From: Dichelobacter nodosus
GTDB lineage: Bacteria > Pseudomonadota > Gammaproteobacteria > Cardiobacteriales > Cardiobacteriaceae
NCBI RefSeq assembly: GCF_001263335.1
Contig: NZ_LGVW01000012.1
Span: 62,001 to 126,000 of the forward strand
DNA: 64,000 nt
Direction of reading: 5' to 3'
Shown here: positions 27,782-37,270 of the stretch, piece by piece
How the letters are laid out: each line of letters starts with the position of its first letter
Numbering within the stretch: the stretch's first letter is position 1
Notes under the pieces: model-generated
What the model was told of the DNA's origin: nothing
The model's input: only the letters and a program-made list of their open reading frames with translations
The model's database searches: none
Made by a program: the position numbers and the translations under genes

Positions 27782-28702
27782 TTAGGGTAAATCGTCTAAC
27801 GGCGCTTTTTCTTTGGGCATCAAATCTCGCGGCGAAACGCCTAATTTGAGCGCGATGGCGCTGGCAACGAAAATGGAAGAATACGAACCAAAAACGATGC
27901 CGACCAACATCGCTGCGGAAAAGCCGAATAATGTGCTGCCGCCGAAAAATAGTAAAGAAATCACGGCTAAAGCGGTTGTTAACCCCGTAACAATAGTTCT
28001 TGCCATCGTTTGATTGATGGAAGCGTCAATGACTTCTTTGGCGGTTTTATGCGGTGTTTTTAAGAAATTTTCACGAATGCGGTCGTAAACTACCACAGTA
28101 TCGTTAACGGAATAACCTAAAACGGCAAGCAATGCCGCGAGCACCGTTAAATCCATCGTCCAACCGGCGAGCGAAAACATTGCTGCGGTTGCGATAACGT
28201 CGTGCAATTGCGAAAGCACCGCGCCAATGGCGAATTTCATCTCAAAACGAACTGCCAAATAAATCACCAAACCCACGCAGGATAACACCAGCGCCGTGAT
28301 GCCTTTTTCGATTAATTCGGATTTATATTGTCCGCCGATTTTGGATTGACCGTTGATTTTAACGTCCGGATAACGCGCTTTGATGGTGGTTACCACTTCT
28401 TGCATCAGATTATCGATGGAGCCGCGTCCATCATCGGCAAAACGAATTTGCACATCGCGCGCGCTGCCGTATTGCAAAACGGTTGCTTCCGGCAAAATTT
28501 GGTTAACGGTTTTGCGCACATCGGGAATATCAGCGGCTTCAGTATATTGCAATTCAATTGTGGCGCCGCCGGTAAAGTCCAAACCGAAATTAAAGCCCCG
28601 AAAAATCATCAATAAAAGGCATAGTACGGTCAAAATACCGGAAAGTATTAATGCGTGGCGGGCATAATTCATGTAATGAATATAAGGAATTTTTATTTGC
28701 AT
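27782..28702 (-). CDS. secF: Protein translocase subunit SecF
   Basis: Inner-membrane RND-type subunit that, with SecD, uses proton motive force to aid protein export at SecYEG. 306 residues with six predicted membrane helices, the G-L-D-F-T-G-G motif at the start of the periplasmic domain (about 35) and a V-L-G-Y-S-V-N-D-T-V-V-V-Y-D-R helix. It follows secD by 10 bp. Confidence 0.96.
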   Translation of the reverse strand: MQIKIPYIHYMNYARHALILSGILTVLCLLLMIFRGFNFGLDFTGGATIELQYTEAADIPDVRKTVNQILPEATVLQYGSARDVQIRFADDGRGSIDNLMQEVVTTIKARYPDVKINGQSKIGGQYKSELIEKGITALVLSCVGLVIYLAVRFEMKFAIGAVLSQLHDVIATAAMFSLAGWTMDLTVLAALLAVLGYSVNDTVVVYDRIRENFLKTPHKTAKEVIDASINQTMARTIVTGLTTALAVISLLFFGGSTLFGFSAAMLVGIVFGSYSSIFVASAIALKLGVSPRDLMPKEKAPLDDLP

Positions 28703-28712
28703 AATTTGATTC

Positions 28713-30578
28713 TCACAGTTTTATAGTCGGCTGCGCTTGTCTTAATAAAAAGAATTCTGTTAACGCACGGGTGACGTAAACCGCGGTAAACATTGAAGTC
28801 ATAATGCCCACGGATAAAGTCACCGCAAATCCTTTGATAGGGCCGGCGCCAAAAATAAACAATAAAACGCCGACGATTAAAGTGGTGATATTCGCATCAA
28901 CAATGGAAGACAATGCGCCGTTAAATCCCATGCGAATTGATTCTTTGATCGGACGATCGGCGGCAAGTTCTTCACGAATGCGCTCATAAATTAAAACGTT
29001 CGCATCAACTGCCATGCCCAGCGTCAACACGATCCCCGCGATTCCTGGTAATGTTAACGTTGCGCCTAATAAAGAAATGGAAGCAATCAATAAAATGAGG
29101 TTAAACGTCAACGCGATGACGGAATAAAATCCCAATTTATTGTAGTAAACCAACATAAACACGGCGATGGCAAATAATCCTAATAAAGAAGCATGCACGC
29201 CTTGATCGATATTTTGTTGACCTGCAGAAGGTCCGATGGTGCGTTCTTCAATGATGTAGACCGGCGCAATTAATGAACCCGCGCGCAGCGTCGCGGCTAA
29301 TTTTTGGGCGCGTTCAAAAGGCGTCACTCCCGTAATTTGGAAATTACTGGAAAACTGCCCTTGAATGGTGGCGGAATTGGCGACGGTTTCACGTTTTTCG
29401 ACATCGGTTTGCGTTTCACCGGCGGCATCGGTTTTTTCAACGGGTAAATATTCCACATACATGGTTGCCATGGGTTTTCCGATGTTATTACGCGTAATTT
29501 CCGACATGGTCGCGCCACCAGCCGAATCCAAAACAACGTTTACTTGCGGTTGTCCTTGACCATAAACCGCGCTCGCATCGATGATGTGGTCGCCGCTCAT
29601 CACTACGCGCCGTTTGAGTAAAATCGGGGTGCCGTCTTCAAAAAAGCCCAATTTATCGCCAAATGGTGGACGTTTTAAGCGCACGGCGTTTGCAATATCG
29701 GCGGGCGTTGCTTTGTCGTCTACCATATAAAATTCCAAAGTTGCGGTAGAACCTAAAATTTCTTTAGCTTTGCTGACGTCTTGAATTCCAGGCAATTGAA
29801 TTAAAATGCGGTCATTGCCAACGACTTGAACGGAAGGTTCGGCAACGCCCAAACTGTTAACGCGACTCGCCATGCGCATACGGTTTTGATCGGCAGCGCG
29901 GCGTTTAGCAGCATTGATGGCTTCTTCAGAATAAACAAAACGCAAACCAAATTGTCCATCGCGTTCGGCATCAAATTGTTGCACGCCTTTGGGCAACCGA
30001 GAATAAAGCGTTTCTAAAGCATTGGCGCGTTCTTCTTGGCTTTGAAACCAAACTAATGCGCCGCCATTATCCGCATTTTCCAAGCGAATATGCGGCAAAG
30101 ATTTTTCTTGCAACGTTGCTCTTAACGTATCGAGTAATTCTGCGGATCGGCGTTCCAATAATTCTTTGCTGTCCACTTGCAATAAAAAGGATACGCCACC
30201 GCGCAAATCCAAACCTAAATTAGCAGGATCCAGCCCGAGCGCTTGCATCCAGCGCGGTGTATTAGCGAGCAGGTTAACGCTGATTTCGGCATCGGGATAA
30301 TGTTTGGCAAGCACATCTTTAGCTTCAATTTGTTCATCGGTTTGCGCGAATAAAATATCGATATTTTCGGCGCTGCGGACGATATTTTTATAGGGAATTT
30401 TTTCTGCGGAAAGTAAAGAAGCGATGCGATCGACGGTATTTTGTTCTGCCGGCGTCGCGGTGAAACGCATTTGCACGGCAGGGCTTTTACCATACCAATT
30501 GGGCAGCGCAAAAAGTAGTCCCAGTAAAAGCACCATCACAATTAAGGCATACTTCCAAGGAGTAAATGGTTTAGGCAT
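28713..30578 (-). CDS. secD: Protein translocase subunit SecD
   Basis: Partner of SecF. 621 residues: first membrane helix (about 12-27), large periplasmic P1 region with G-L-D-L-R-G-G, then five membrane helices including G-M-A-V-D-A-N-V-L-I-Y-E-R. Usual length for gammaproteobacteria. It lies 67 bp after yajC, with a perfect inverted repeat in the gap. Confidence 0.96.
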   Translation of the reverse strand: MPKPFTPWKYALIVMVLLLGLLFALPNWYGKSPAVQMRFTATPAEQNTVDRIASLLSAEKIPYKNIVRSAENIDILFAQTDEQIEAKDVLAKHYPDAEISVNLLANTPRWMQALGLDPANLGLDLRGGVSFLLQVDSKELLERRSAELLDTLRATLQEKSLPHIRLENADNGGALVWFQSQEERANALETLYSRLPKGVQQFDAERDGQFGLRFVYSEEAINAAKRRAADQNRMRMASRVNSLGVAEPSVQVVGNDRILIQLPGIQDVSKAKEILGSTATLEFYMVDDKATPADIANAVRLKRPPFGDKLGFFEDGTPILLKRRVVMSGDHIIDASAVYGQGQPQVNVVLDSAGGATMSEITRNNIGKPMATMYVEYLPVEKTDAAGETQTDVEKRETVANSATIQGQFSSNFQITGVTPFERAQKLAATLRAGSLIAPVYIIEERTIGPSAGQQNIDQGVHASLLGLFAIAVFMLVYYNKLGFYSVIALTFNLILLIASISLLGATLTLPGIAGIVLTLGMAVDANVLIYERIREELAADRPIKESIRMGFNGALSSIVDANITTLIVGVLLFIFGAGPIKGFAVTLSVGIMTSMFTAVYVTRALTEFFLLRQAQPTIKL

Positions 30579-30607
30579 AACATATTCCTAAAAAACGATA
30601 AAAAGGA

Positions 30608-30634
30608 GACAATTCCAAGATTTTTGGAATTGTC
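30608..30634 (-). promoter_or_regulatory. Perfect hairpin between yajC and secD (possible attenuator)
   Basis: 11-bp perfect arms (30608-30618 and 30624-30634) with a 5-nt loop, followed on the minus strand by TCCTTTTTAT, which resembles a weak intrinsic terminator and overlaps the secD leader. It could reduce read-through from yajC into secDF or stabilise the yajC mRNA 3' end. Confidence 0.55.
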
Positions 30635-30645
30635 AGGCGTGCGGA

Positions 30646-31050
30646 TTATGAAATAATTTTTTCTTCTTTAGAATCTTTGGTTTCTTTAACTTCTTTTTCT
30701 TCAACCGCTGGTGACGTTAAATCGGCTTTTAAACTGCCTTTCGGTAAAGTTTGCACGATAAATCCTTTTTGCAACCGCACGATGATTCCTTTTGCAATTT
30801 CAATATCGATTGCTTGATCGTTGAAAGCGATGACTCTTCCCATCAATCCGCCATTAGTCATAACTTCGTCGCCTTTTTTAAGCGCTTCCAGCATGTTGCG
30901 GTGTTCTTTGGCGCGTTTTTGTTGAGGACGCAAAATTAAATACCAAATCACGGCAAACATAATGGCGATGAAAATAAATTGAACGCCGCTGCCGGAAGCA
31001 TTCGCTTGCGCGGGGGCTGATTGGGCATAAGCTTGAGAAATCAAAAACAT
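30646..31050 (-). CDS. yajC: Preprotein translocase accessory protein YajC
   Basis: Small inner-membrane component of the SecDF-YajC complex. 134 residues: one membrane helix (about 22-40) followed by the conserved L-R-P-Q-Q-K-R motif and a small soluble domain, ending in an acidic tail. First of the yajC-secD-secF set. tgt and queA, usually directly upstream, are not here. Confidence 0.94.
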   Translation of the reverse strand: MFLISQAYAQSAPAQANASGSGVQFIFIAIMFAVIWYLILRPQQKRAKEHRNMLEALKKGDEVMTNGGLMGRVIAFNDQAIDIEIAKGIIVRLQKGFIVQTLPKGSLKADLTSPAVEEKEVKETKDSKEEKIIS

Positions 31051-31230
31051 AAATACTCCTGTAATAACTCAATAATAAATTCTTACCGCTCAAAAATCGC
31101 TACAGCAAATTGCTGAAAAAAGCGATGATAAGCAATAAGAAAGAATATAAAAAGGCGGTAATTATAACGCATTCATGACCCATGATGGAGGCGGTTTACC
31201 GCAAATTCCAGCGTCCATAAACGCGTTTAT

Positions 31231-32139
31231 TTACTTTATTTTGGGATCATTTGCGCCGTTTGACGCATGATTTTTTTGCGCTCTGGGGTGTGCGCGGTCG
31301 TACACTTTCGATAATTGTTGAAAATCTAAAAAAGTATAAATTTGCGTGGTGGAAATGCGTTGATGCCCTAATAAATCTTGCACTGCGCGAATATCGCCGC
31401 AAGCTTGCAACATATGTCCGGCAAAACTATGGCGCAACATATGCGGCGTAATATGGCGATTGGGCAGGCGGCTTTGCGCGTAACGATGCAAAATATATTC
31501 CACCGACCGCGGGTGAATACGTCGCCCCTGATTAGATACAAACAACGCCTTTTCTTCGGGCGCCGCGATTTGCGCGCGGACGTTCAACCATTTTGATAAC
31601 GCCATTTTGGCATGCGTGCCGATAAAAATACGCCGTTGATAACCGCCTTTTCCCGTGATAATCAATTCATCGGGCAACCGCGCACAATCGCGCCAATTAA
31701 TCGCGATCAATTCGGCAAGACGCAAACCGGCAGAATAGGCTAATTCGAATAATGCATGATTACGCAACGTTAGCGGTTCTTCGCTGTTCGGCGGCGCCAG
31801 CAAAATCGTTATTTCATCGATTGATAGCGTTTTGGGTAGCGTTTTTTTGCGAATTTTAGGAATTTGCAACGCCATTGCCGGATTATCCAAACGTTGCCGC
31901 GTTTGTTTCAACCACGAAAAATAAGTGCGCAGCGCCGCACGGTGGCGGTTGAGTGTGATCGGCGCAATGCGTTTTCGGCGCTGATGATTAAGATAACTTT
32001 GCAAAGCATTCGCTTTTTGCTGTTCGAGTTCACCGTGAAAATATCGTTGCGCTTGATTGAGTGAATAACGGTAAGTCGTGCAGGTTTGTGGAGAAAGTCC
32101 GCGTTCGTATTGGAGCGCGTGTAAAAACGCTTCAATCAT
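31231..32139 (-). CDS. xerC: Tyrosine recombinase XerC
   Basis: Site-specific recombinase that, with XerD, resolves chromosome dimers at dif. 302 residues: N-terminal SAM-like core-binding domain (about 1-85) and catalytic domain with Arg140, Lys164, His233-x-x-Arg236, His259 and nucleophile Tyr268, all present. The ATG at 32139 is chosen because it overlaps the dapF stop (ATGA). The dapF-xerC order matches gammaproteobacteria, favouring XerC over XerD or an integrase. Confidence 0.93.
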   Translation of the reverse strand: MIEAFLHALQYERGLSPQTCTTYRYSLNQAQRYFHGELEQQKANALQSYLNHQRRKRIAPITLNRHRAALRTYFSWLKQTRQRLDNPAMALQIPKIRKKTLPKTLSIDEITILLAPPNSEEPLTLRNHALFELAYSAGLRLAELIAINWRDCARLPDELIITGKGGYQRRIFIGTHAKMALSKWLNVRAQIAAPEEKALFVSNQGRRIHPRSVEYILHRYAQSRLPNRHITPHMLRHSFAGHMLQACGDIRAVQDLLGHQRISTTQIYTFLDFQQLSKVYDRAHPRAQKNHASNGANDPKIK

Positions 32140-32972
32140 AGAATTTGCCCGTGGTAAACCGCCGTGGCGCTGCCCGTCATAAAAAGCGGTTCTTTTTCTC
32201 CTGCCCAATCAATAATTAAGGAACCGCCACGCAAATCAACGTGCACCGTTTGCGCTAAATCACCACGCGCAATGCCGACGGAAACTGCCGCGCACGCGCC
32301 CGTTCCGCAAGCTAAAGTTTCGCCCACGCCGCGTTCAAAAACGCGCAGGCGAATATGTTCTCGATTAATGATTTGCATAAACCCCACGTTAACGCGTTGC
32401 GGAAATAATGGGTGTTGTTGCAATGCGCTGCCGATCGCAGTAACTGCTGCCGTTTCCACGTCATCAACGCATATCACCGCGTGCGGATTGCCCATTGAAA
32501 CAATGCCGCATTCAAAATGCCCTGCAGCCAGCGACAACGGTTGAGCCAGTGCGCTTGTTTGCAGCGTGGTAAAAGGTGAAAAATCGGGCACGCCCATTTG
32601 AACGCGAAACAGTTCACTCCCATTTTGAACGCCGCAATAATCAATGATGATGGTTCTTTTTTGTGTTTGCACCACGGCAGGACGCGTAAAATCAAATAAT
32701 CCGTTATCGCGAATATATTTCCCCAAACACCGCGCACCGTTGCCGCAATGTTCTACTTCGCTTCCGTCCGCGTTAAAGATACGGTAGGAAAAATCGGCAG
32801 CGCTGCTTTTGGGCGGTTCGAGCAACAAAAGTTGATCAAAACCAATGCCGCAATTGCGATGCGCCAGCGCGCTGATGTCATCTTTCGTCCAAGAAAAAGG
32901 CAGATGCAGGCAATTTAAAACAACGAAATCATTGCCCAAGCCGTGCATTTTGCTAAAAATTTTGGGTTGCAT
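32136..32972 (-). CDS. dapF: Diaminopimelate epimerase
   Basis: Converts LL- to meso-diaminopimelate for lysine and peptidoglycan synthesis, by a two-cysteine mechanism without cofactor. 278 residues with Cys76 (E-H-C-G-N-G-A-R) and Cys222 (L-A-C-G-T-G-A) in the expected places. Coupled to xerC by a 4-bp overlap; the lysozyme-inhibitor gene is 7 bp upstream, so the three may share a transcript. Confidence 0.96.
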   Translation of the reverse strand: MQPKIFSKMHGLGNDFVVLNCLHLPFSWTKDDISALAHRNCGIGFDQLLLLEPPKSSAADFSYRIFNADGSEVEHCGNGARCLGKYIRDNGLFDFTRPAVVQTQKRTIIIDYCGVQNGSELFRVQMGVPDFSPFTTLQTSALAQPLSLAAGHFECGIVSMGNPHAVICVDDVETAAVTAIGSALQQHPLFPQRVNVGFMQIINREHIRLRVFERGVGETLACGTGACAAVSVGIARGDLAQTVHVDLRGGSLIIDWAGEKEPLFMTGSATAVYHGQIL

Positions 32973-32979
32973 GAATTAA

Positions 32980-33858
32980 TTATCGGCGGCAATCAGAAGC
33001 AAGCGGAATGCCGGTTTGTCCATCTTGACGAATCAGCGCGGCAACGTGGCGTTTGCTTTCGTGGGCAAAGAGTACGTATTGACCATTAGTATAAGCGGTA
33101 TAACCTTGACGGCTGTCGGCGGCGTTGAGCACTAAATTTTTACCTTGCAAGTCAACTTCCACCACATCATTGGGCATAAAATTAACCGTTAACGTACCGC
33201 TGCCATTAGCGCATACAAAAACATTATTATTGCTGCTTGTTTGTTGAGCGGGTTGCGCAGCCGGCATAACAGGAATAGGTTCTGCAGCAGGCGCTTCTTT
33301 CATCACGGTTACTTCGGGTTTTGCGGCAACAGGCGCTGGCATAACTGGCGCTGCTTGTGTTATCGGTTGCAGCGTTTGTGCGGAAGCGGAACCGCCGGAA
33401 ATCAAAGCAAATTTAACGTGATAGGGATAAGCTTTGCGGCTCGCAGGCAAATTGCGGCGGTTATTGACGATGCGCAATTCGTAATCACCGCTGACGGGAA
33501 GGACTTGATGATTGCCAAATTTCATGCCTAATTCTGGGCGAAAAATCGCAAATTCAAAAGCAGAAGAACCGCGATAATCGGTTACGCGGATCACATCGCC
33601 GGCGTTGCCCGAAAAACGGTAAACGTCCATGCCGAGCCCAACGATTTTTCCGCGCAATTGTGCGCTGCCGTCGGCATTTAAGGACATTGATTTAACTGCA
33701 ATACGATTGCGCATTGCGGCAGCGCGCGGTGTCATTAAAGCCGTATTTTCCGGCAATTCTTGTAATTCATTGGCATACTGCTGGGCGATTTCTTGAGCGA
33801 AAGTTGTCAGTGAAGTGCTCGCAAAGCCGAGTAGCATGACCATTGGTAATAAACGCAT
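32980..33858 (-). CDS. Predicted dual lysozyme inhibitor: PliG-like plus MliC-like domains
   Basis: 292 residues with a signal peptide (about 1-21, T-F-A cleavage). Residues about 66-152 resemble PliG, the periplasmic inhibitor of goose-type lysozyme (G-K-I-x-G, D-V-Y-R-F, G-D-V-I-R-V, P-V-S-G-D-Y-E-L-R-I). An Ala/Pro-rich linker (about 158-208) leads to an MliC/PliC-like domain (about 213-292) with paired Cys216 and Cys290, Y-T-N-G-Q-Y-V-L-F and a following lysine. Both assignments come from remembered family patterns; the conserved MliC serine is not clearly present. It may shield the wall from host lysozymes. No lipobox, so soluble periplasmic. Confidence 0.68.
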   Translation of the reverse strand: MRLLPMVMLLGFASTSLTTFAQEIAQQYANELQELPENTALMTPRAAAMRNRIAVKSMSLNADGSAQLRGKIVGLGMDVYRFSGNAGDVIRVTDYRGSSAFEFAIFRPELGMKFGNHQVLPVSGDYELRIVNNRRNLPASRKAYPYHVKFALISGGSASAQTLQPITQAAPVMPAPVAAKPEVTVMKEAPAAEPIPVMPAAQPAQQTSSNNNVFVCANGSGTLTVNFMPNDVVEVDLQGKNLVLNAADSRQGYTAYTNGQYVLFAHESKRHVAALIRQDGQTGIPLASDCRR

Positions 33859-33910
33859 TTTTATCTCCTTGTGTTAACTCATAATCAGCAGGCAGGTAAT
33901 ACCACCCGTT

Positions 33911-33939
33911 TTGAAAGAATCACTTTTTCAAAATAAAAT
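33911..33939 (+). promoter_or_regulatory. Candidate sigma70 promoter upstream of yigZ
   Basis: -35 TTGAAA (33911-33916), 17-nt spacer, -10 TAAAAT (33934-33939), about 105 bp before the yigZ start, at the head of the rightward yigZ-ABC-sohB genes. Confidence 0.5.
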
Positions 33940-34050
33940 TGTTGCCAAAAAGGGGCGCGGTAAGAAAGATGACAAACGGGATCCCTCGATCGATTTTACC
34001 GCCTACAATCAAAAGGTTTCAACCAGTAAGAAAAAAAGAGTTTTTAAATA

Positions 34051-34662
34051 ATGCCTGTTTATTGTCAGACGCTTGGCAAAGCGCAGCAGGGAGAATATCA
34101 AGAAAAAGGGAGCCGATTTATTGCTTACGCTTTTCCCTGCACGGATAGCGCGTTTTTTACCGCGTATTTAAATGATATTAAAGAACATCATCTCAAAGCG
34201 CGCCATCATTGTTATGCGTGGCGTTTGGGGGAATACGGTCAAGATTGGCGCGTCAACGATGATGGCGAGCCGTCGGGTTCTGCGGGTTTGCCGATTTATA
34301 ATCAAATGCTTTCTTATCAACTTTCTGATACGGGCGTTATCGTAGTGCGTTATTTTGGCGGAAAATTATTGGGCATTCCCGGATTGATTCGCGCTTATAA
34401 AACGGCAACGCAAAACGCGCTCGCAGCAGCCGAAATTATCGCCATCGTGCCCAAAATGCGCATCACCGTTAAACTCGAATACGCGCAAATTTATTTTCTC
34501 ATGCAAATTGTGGCGCAATTTTCGCTTACCATTTGCGAACAAACATTAGCGATGCATTGTCGTTATCAATTAGAACTCAATCGTGATGATTATGAAGCTG
34601 TTGCCGCTGCATTGAATGCCGCCGGCATCACAATCGCTACCAATGAAATAGAAACATCGTAA
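34051..34662 (+). CDS. yigZ: YigZ/IMPACT family protein
   Basis: 203 residues: N-terminal UPF0029/Impact domain (H-H-C-Y-A-W, N-D-D-G-E-P-S-G-S-A-G, V-V-R-Y-F-G-G-x-x-L-G) and a C-terminal DUF1949 domain. Length is typical. Biochemical role unsettled; eukaryotic IMPACT acts in translational control. Weak ribosome site. First gene of the rightward cluster ending with pepD. Confidence 0.9.
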   Translation: MPVYCQTLGKAQQGEYQEKGSRFIAYAFPCTDSAFFTAYLNDIKEHHLKARHHCYAWRLGEYGQDWRVNDDGEPSGSAGLPIYNQMLSYQLSDTGVIVVRYFGGKLLGIPGLIRAYKTATQNALAAAEIIAIVPKMRITVKLEYAQIYFLMQIVAQFSLTICEQTLAMHCRYQLELNRDDYEAVAAALNAAGITIATNEIETS

Positions 34663-34687
34663 AATAAATTTTTTTATGGAATCAATC

Positions 34688-35521
34688 ATGGACGAGCCCA
34701 TTATTGCTTTGTCAGCTTTGTCATACCATTTTGGTCGTCAGCAGATTTTTGATGAACTTTCTTTGCCGTTATACCGCGGAGAAATTGCGTTATTGTGCGG
34801 CGAAAACGGCATCGGAAAAACCACGCTGCTGCGTTTATTTGCCGGCGAATTAGCGTTACAAAAAGGAAAACGCCTTTCTGCGGCGCCGCTGCGCATTGCT
34901 TTTGTGCCCGAACACGCTACTTTTTATCCGCAGTGGACAGTTGCATTATTTCTTCACTGGTGGGCAGAAACTAACGGCGTTGCTCAAGAACACGCAGAAC
35001 GCGTGATTGCGCGTTGCGGTTTAAACGACATGAAAATGAAATATTGCCGGCAATTATCACGCGGTTATGAACAACGTTTAGCGCTGGCGCAAGCTTTATT
35101 AATCGTGCCGGACGTATTATTGCTTGATGAGCCGGCAAATGGTTTAGATAGCGCGCAACAACAAGTGTTACAACAGATTTTGCAGGAAACCGCGGCAGCT
35201 GGTGTTGCCATTTTGCTGACAAATCATCATATGAGCGCGGTGTTTCCTGTTGCCGATAAAGTGTGGCAGTTAAAAGAAGGACGTTGCCGCGAGATTGTTT
35301 TGCCGCCGCGCGGACTTTGGGCGCAGTGGCAATCGGAAGAACAGGCGGAAAAACAGTGTCAACATTATGCGGCGCTGTGGCGGAAAGAACGCTATTCTGT
35401 GCACGCTTTATCGTTTGCGCAATTATCGGCGGCAGAAGGTTTAGAAGCTTTGCAACCTGCCATACCTTCGGCGGTTATTAATCTTTTATTGGCGGAGGAA
35501 ACGCATGTATCACTGGCGTAG
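34688..35521 (+). CDS. ABC transporter ATP-binding protein
   Basis: 277 residues. Walker A G-E-N-G-I-G-K-T-T (38-46), variant signature L-S-R-G-Y-E-Q-R (123-130, R-G replacing G-G), Walker B V-L-L-L-D-E-P (143-149) and a switch histidine in T-N-H-H. The C-terminal 70 residues are extra and unlike a plain ATPase. The ATG at 34688 has GGAA eight bases upstream; an ATG at 34676 is possible. The end overlaps the permease start by 17 bp. Probably an ABC-2 type exporter; substrate unknown. Confidence 0.87.
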   Translation: MDEPIIALSALSYHFGRQQIFDELSLPLYRGEIALLCGENGIGKTTLLRLFAGELALQKGKRLSAAPLRIAFVPEHATFYPQWTVALFLHWWAETNGVAQEHAERVIARCGLNDMKMKYCRQLSRGYEQRLALAQALLIVPDVLLLDEPANGLDSAQQQVLQQILQETAAAGVAILLTNHHMSAVFPVADKVWQLKEGRCREIVLPPRGLWAQWQSEEQAEKQCQHYAALWRKERYSVHALSFAQLSAAEGLEALQPAIPSAVINLLLAEETHVSLA

Positions 35522-36248
35522 TTTGTGGCAAAAAGAATGGACACAGCTGCAATCACCGCTGTTTATCGTTTTATTAGTGCTTATTTGGTGGATTTGGGGC
35601 ATTTATTTTTTATCCGCCGTGCAGGAATATCAAACGTTATCGCCGCAATTGGCTTTATTATCAACGCCGCGCGGCGTCAGCGATATGTTATTGGTGCCGT
35701 TGAATCATTTATTGGGGTGGTTATTAGCGATATATATGGTTTTCGTGGTGGCAAAATCGTTGGGCGATGAATTTTTGTATCGCACGGTTGCTTTGTTTTA
35801 TCGGGATTTTTACCGTTGGTTAACCGTAAAATTAGCCGCGATTGCAACATTAACCGCGCTGGCGACGCTGCCGTTTTGGTGTGCGGTGATATGGTTGAGT
35901 ATGACGACGGATTTTGATGACGGCGTGGTGGCAGGCATTGCTTGCGGGCAAATTGTGTTATTGCTGTATGCTTTGGGTTTGGGTGCGGTGTTTACGATGT
36001 GGCTACGCCATACGTTAGCCGCTGCCGCATTTTTAGTTTTATGGTTGATTTTATTGTGGTTATTGCCGTCTTTGATTTCTGAACCGGCGTTTTTAGTTTT
36101 GCTGCTGCAGTGGTTATCACCTTTTGCGCACGTTGGATTATTGCATTCGGGGCAATTTAGTTTGCAAACGGCGGTTTTTGTGTTGTTGCACGGCGGTTAT
36201 TTTATTTCCTTACTTATTTTTTTACACGGGAAGTTGAGAGAATGTTAA
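35505..36248 (+). CDS. ABC-2 type transporter membrane protein
   Basis: 247 residues, strongly hydrophobic with about six membrane helices, rich in Trp and Leu, and no soluble domain: the pattern of a short ABC-2 permease. A strong GGAGG precedes the ATG. It overlaps the ATPase gene upstream (17 bp) and sohB downstream (7 bp), so all three are translationally coupled. Substrate unknown. Confidence 0.8.
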   Translation: MYHWRSLWQKEWTQLQSPLFIVLLVLIWWIWGIYFLSAVQEYQTLSPQLALLSTPRGVSDMLLVPLNHLLGWLLAIYMVFVVAKSLGDEFLYRTVALFYRDFYRWLTVKLAAIATLTALATLPFWCAVIWLSMTTDFDDGVVAGIACGQIVLLLYALGLGAVFTMWLRHTLAAAAFLVLWLILLWLLPSLISEPAFLVLLLQWLSPFAHVGLLHSGQFSLQTAVFVLLHGGYFISLLIFLHGKLREC

Positions 36249-37243
36249 CGGTTTTTTTTGCAGAATATGCTTTGTTTTTCGCAAAAATGGTGACGGTAGT
36301 TTTGGCAATTTTGGCAGTTATCGCAACAATTTCGCTGATGAAAAAAAGCAAAGATGATGAAGATAAACAATTAAAATTGACTTCATTAAATGATTATTAT
36401 CAATCCTTTGCCCGACAAATTGAGGACGAATTTTTAGATAAAAAAGCGCTCAAAGAAAAACATAAAGCAGAAAAAAAAGAAGCACAACAAAAAAACAGCG
36501 ATGAACGTCCGCGGTTATTCGTGATTGATTTTGATGGCGATGTAGAAGCCAGCGCGGTGGAAGATTTGCGCGATCAAATCAGCGCGATTTTGCAAGTCGC
36601 CGAGGAAGAAGATGAAGTGTTATTGCGTTTGGAAAGTGCCGGCGGTTATGTTTACGCTTATGGACTTGCCGCTTCGCAATTGGTGCGTTTGCGCGATAAA
36701 GCGGTGCGTTTGGTGATTGCTGTTGATAAAGTGGCTGCCAGCGGCGGTTATATGATGGCGTGTGTGGCAGATGAATTATTAGCGGCGCCGTTTGCGTTGG
36801 TCGGTTCGATTGGTGTGATTGGGGAATTGCCCAATTTTCATGATTTATTGCGCAAAAATGATATTCATTATGAACAACATACCGCGGGACAATATAAACG
36901 CACGTTAACGGTTTTTGGTCAAAATACGGAAGACGACCGCAAACAATTTCGCCATGAATTAGCTGAAACGCACGCTTTATTTAAGGCGCATATTCAAGCG
37001 ATGCGTCCCAATTTAGCGGTGGAAGAAGTGGCAACGGGCGAAACATGGTACGGCTCCCAAGCGTTGGCAAAAGGGCTTATTGATCGCGTGCAAACCAGTG
37101 ACGATTATGTGTTGTCGCATTTGGAAACGCATCAGATTTTATTGTTAGCAATGGAAGAGGAAGAATCTTTAATCAGTCAATTAAAATATCAATTTTTTGG
37201 TAAAATAAAACATACCGCGCCATTTAAAAGCCGGATATATTAG
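36242..37243 (+). CDS. sohB: SohB-type signal peptide peptidase family protease
   Basis: Membrane-anchored S49 serine protease. 333 residues: N-terminal membrane segment (about 10-31), a lysine/glutamate-rich linker (35-90), then the protease domain with the Ser167 (A-A-S-G-G-Y) and Lys219 (G-Q-Y-K-R) dyad. Full length for SohB. It starts inside the ABC permease gene (7-bp overlap). Confidence 0.92.
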   Translation: MLTVFFAEYALFFAKMVTVVLAILAVIATISLMKKSKDDEDKQLKLTSLNDYYQSFARQIEDEFLDKKALKEKHKAEKKEAQQKNSDERPRLFVIDFDGDVEASAVEDLRDQISAILQVAEEEDEVLLRLESAGGYVYAYGLAASQLVRLRDKAVRLVIAVDKVAASGGYMMACVADELLAAPFALVGSIGVIGELPNFHDLLRKNDIHYEQHTAGQYKRTLTVFGQNTEDDRKQFRHELAETHALFKAHIQAMRPNLAVEEVATGETWYGSQALAKGLIDRVQTSDDYVLSHLETHQILLLAMEEEESLISQLKYQFFGKIKHTAPFKSRIY

Positions 37244-37270
37244 AGTTATTCACTAAAAATAGGAGAAAAC

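Noticed and set aside
31231-32139. Mobile-element integrase
   Set aside because: The tyrosine recombinase lies in the conserved dapF-xerC context with normal length, so it is the housekeeping XerC.
32140-32208. Upstream extension of xerC into dapF
   Set aside because: The ATGA overlap at 32136-32139 gives a natural coupled start and normal protein length.
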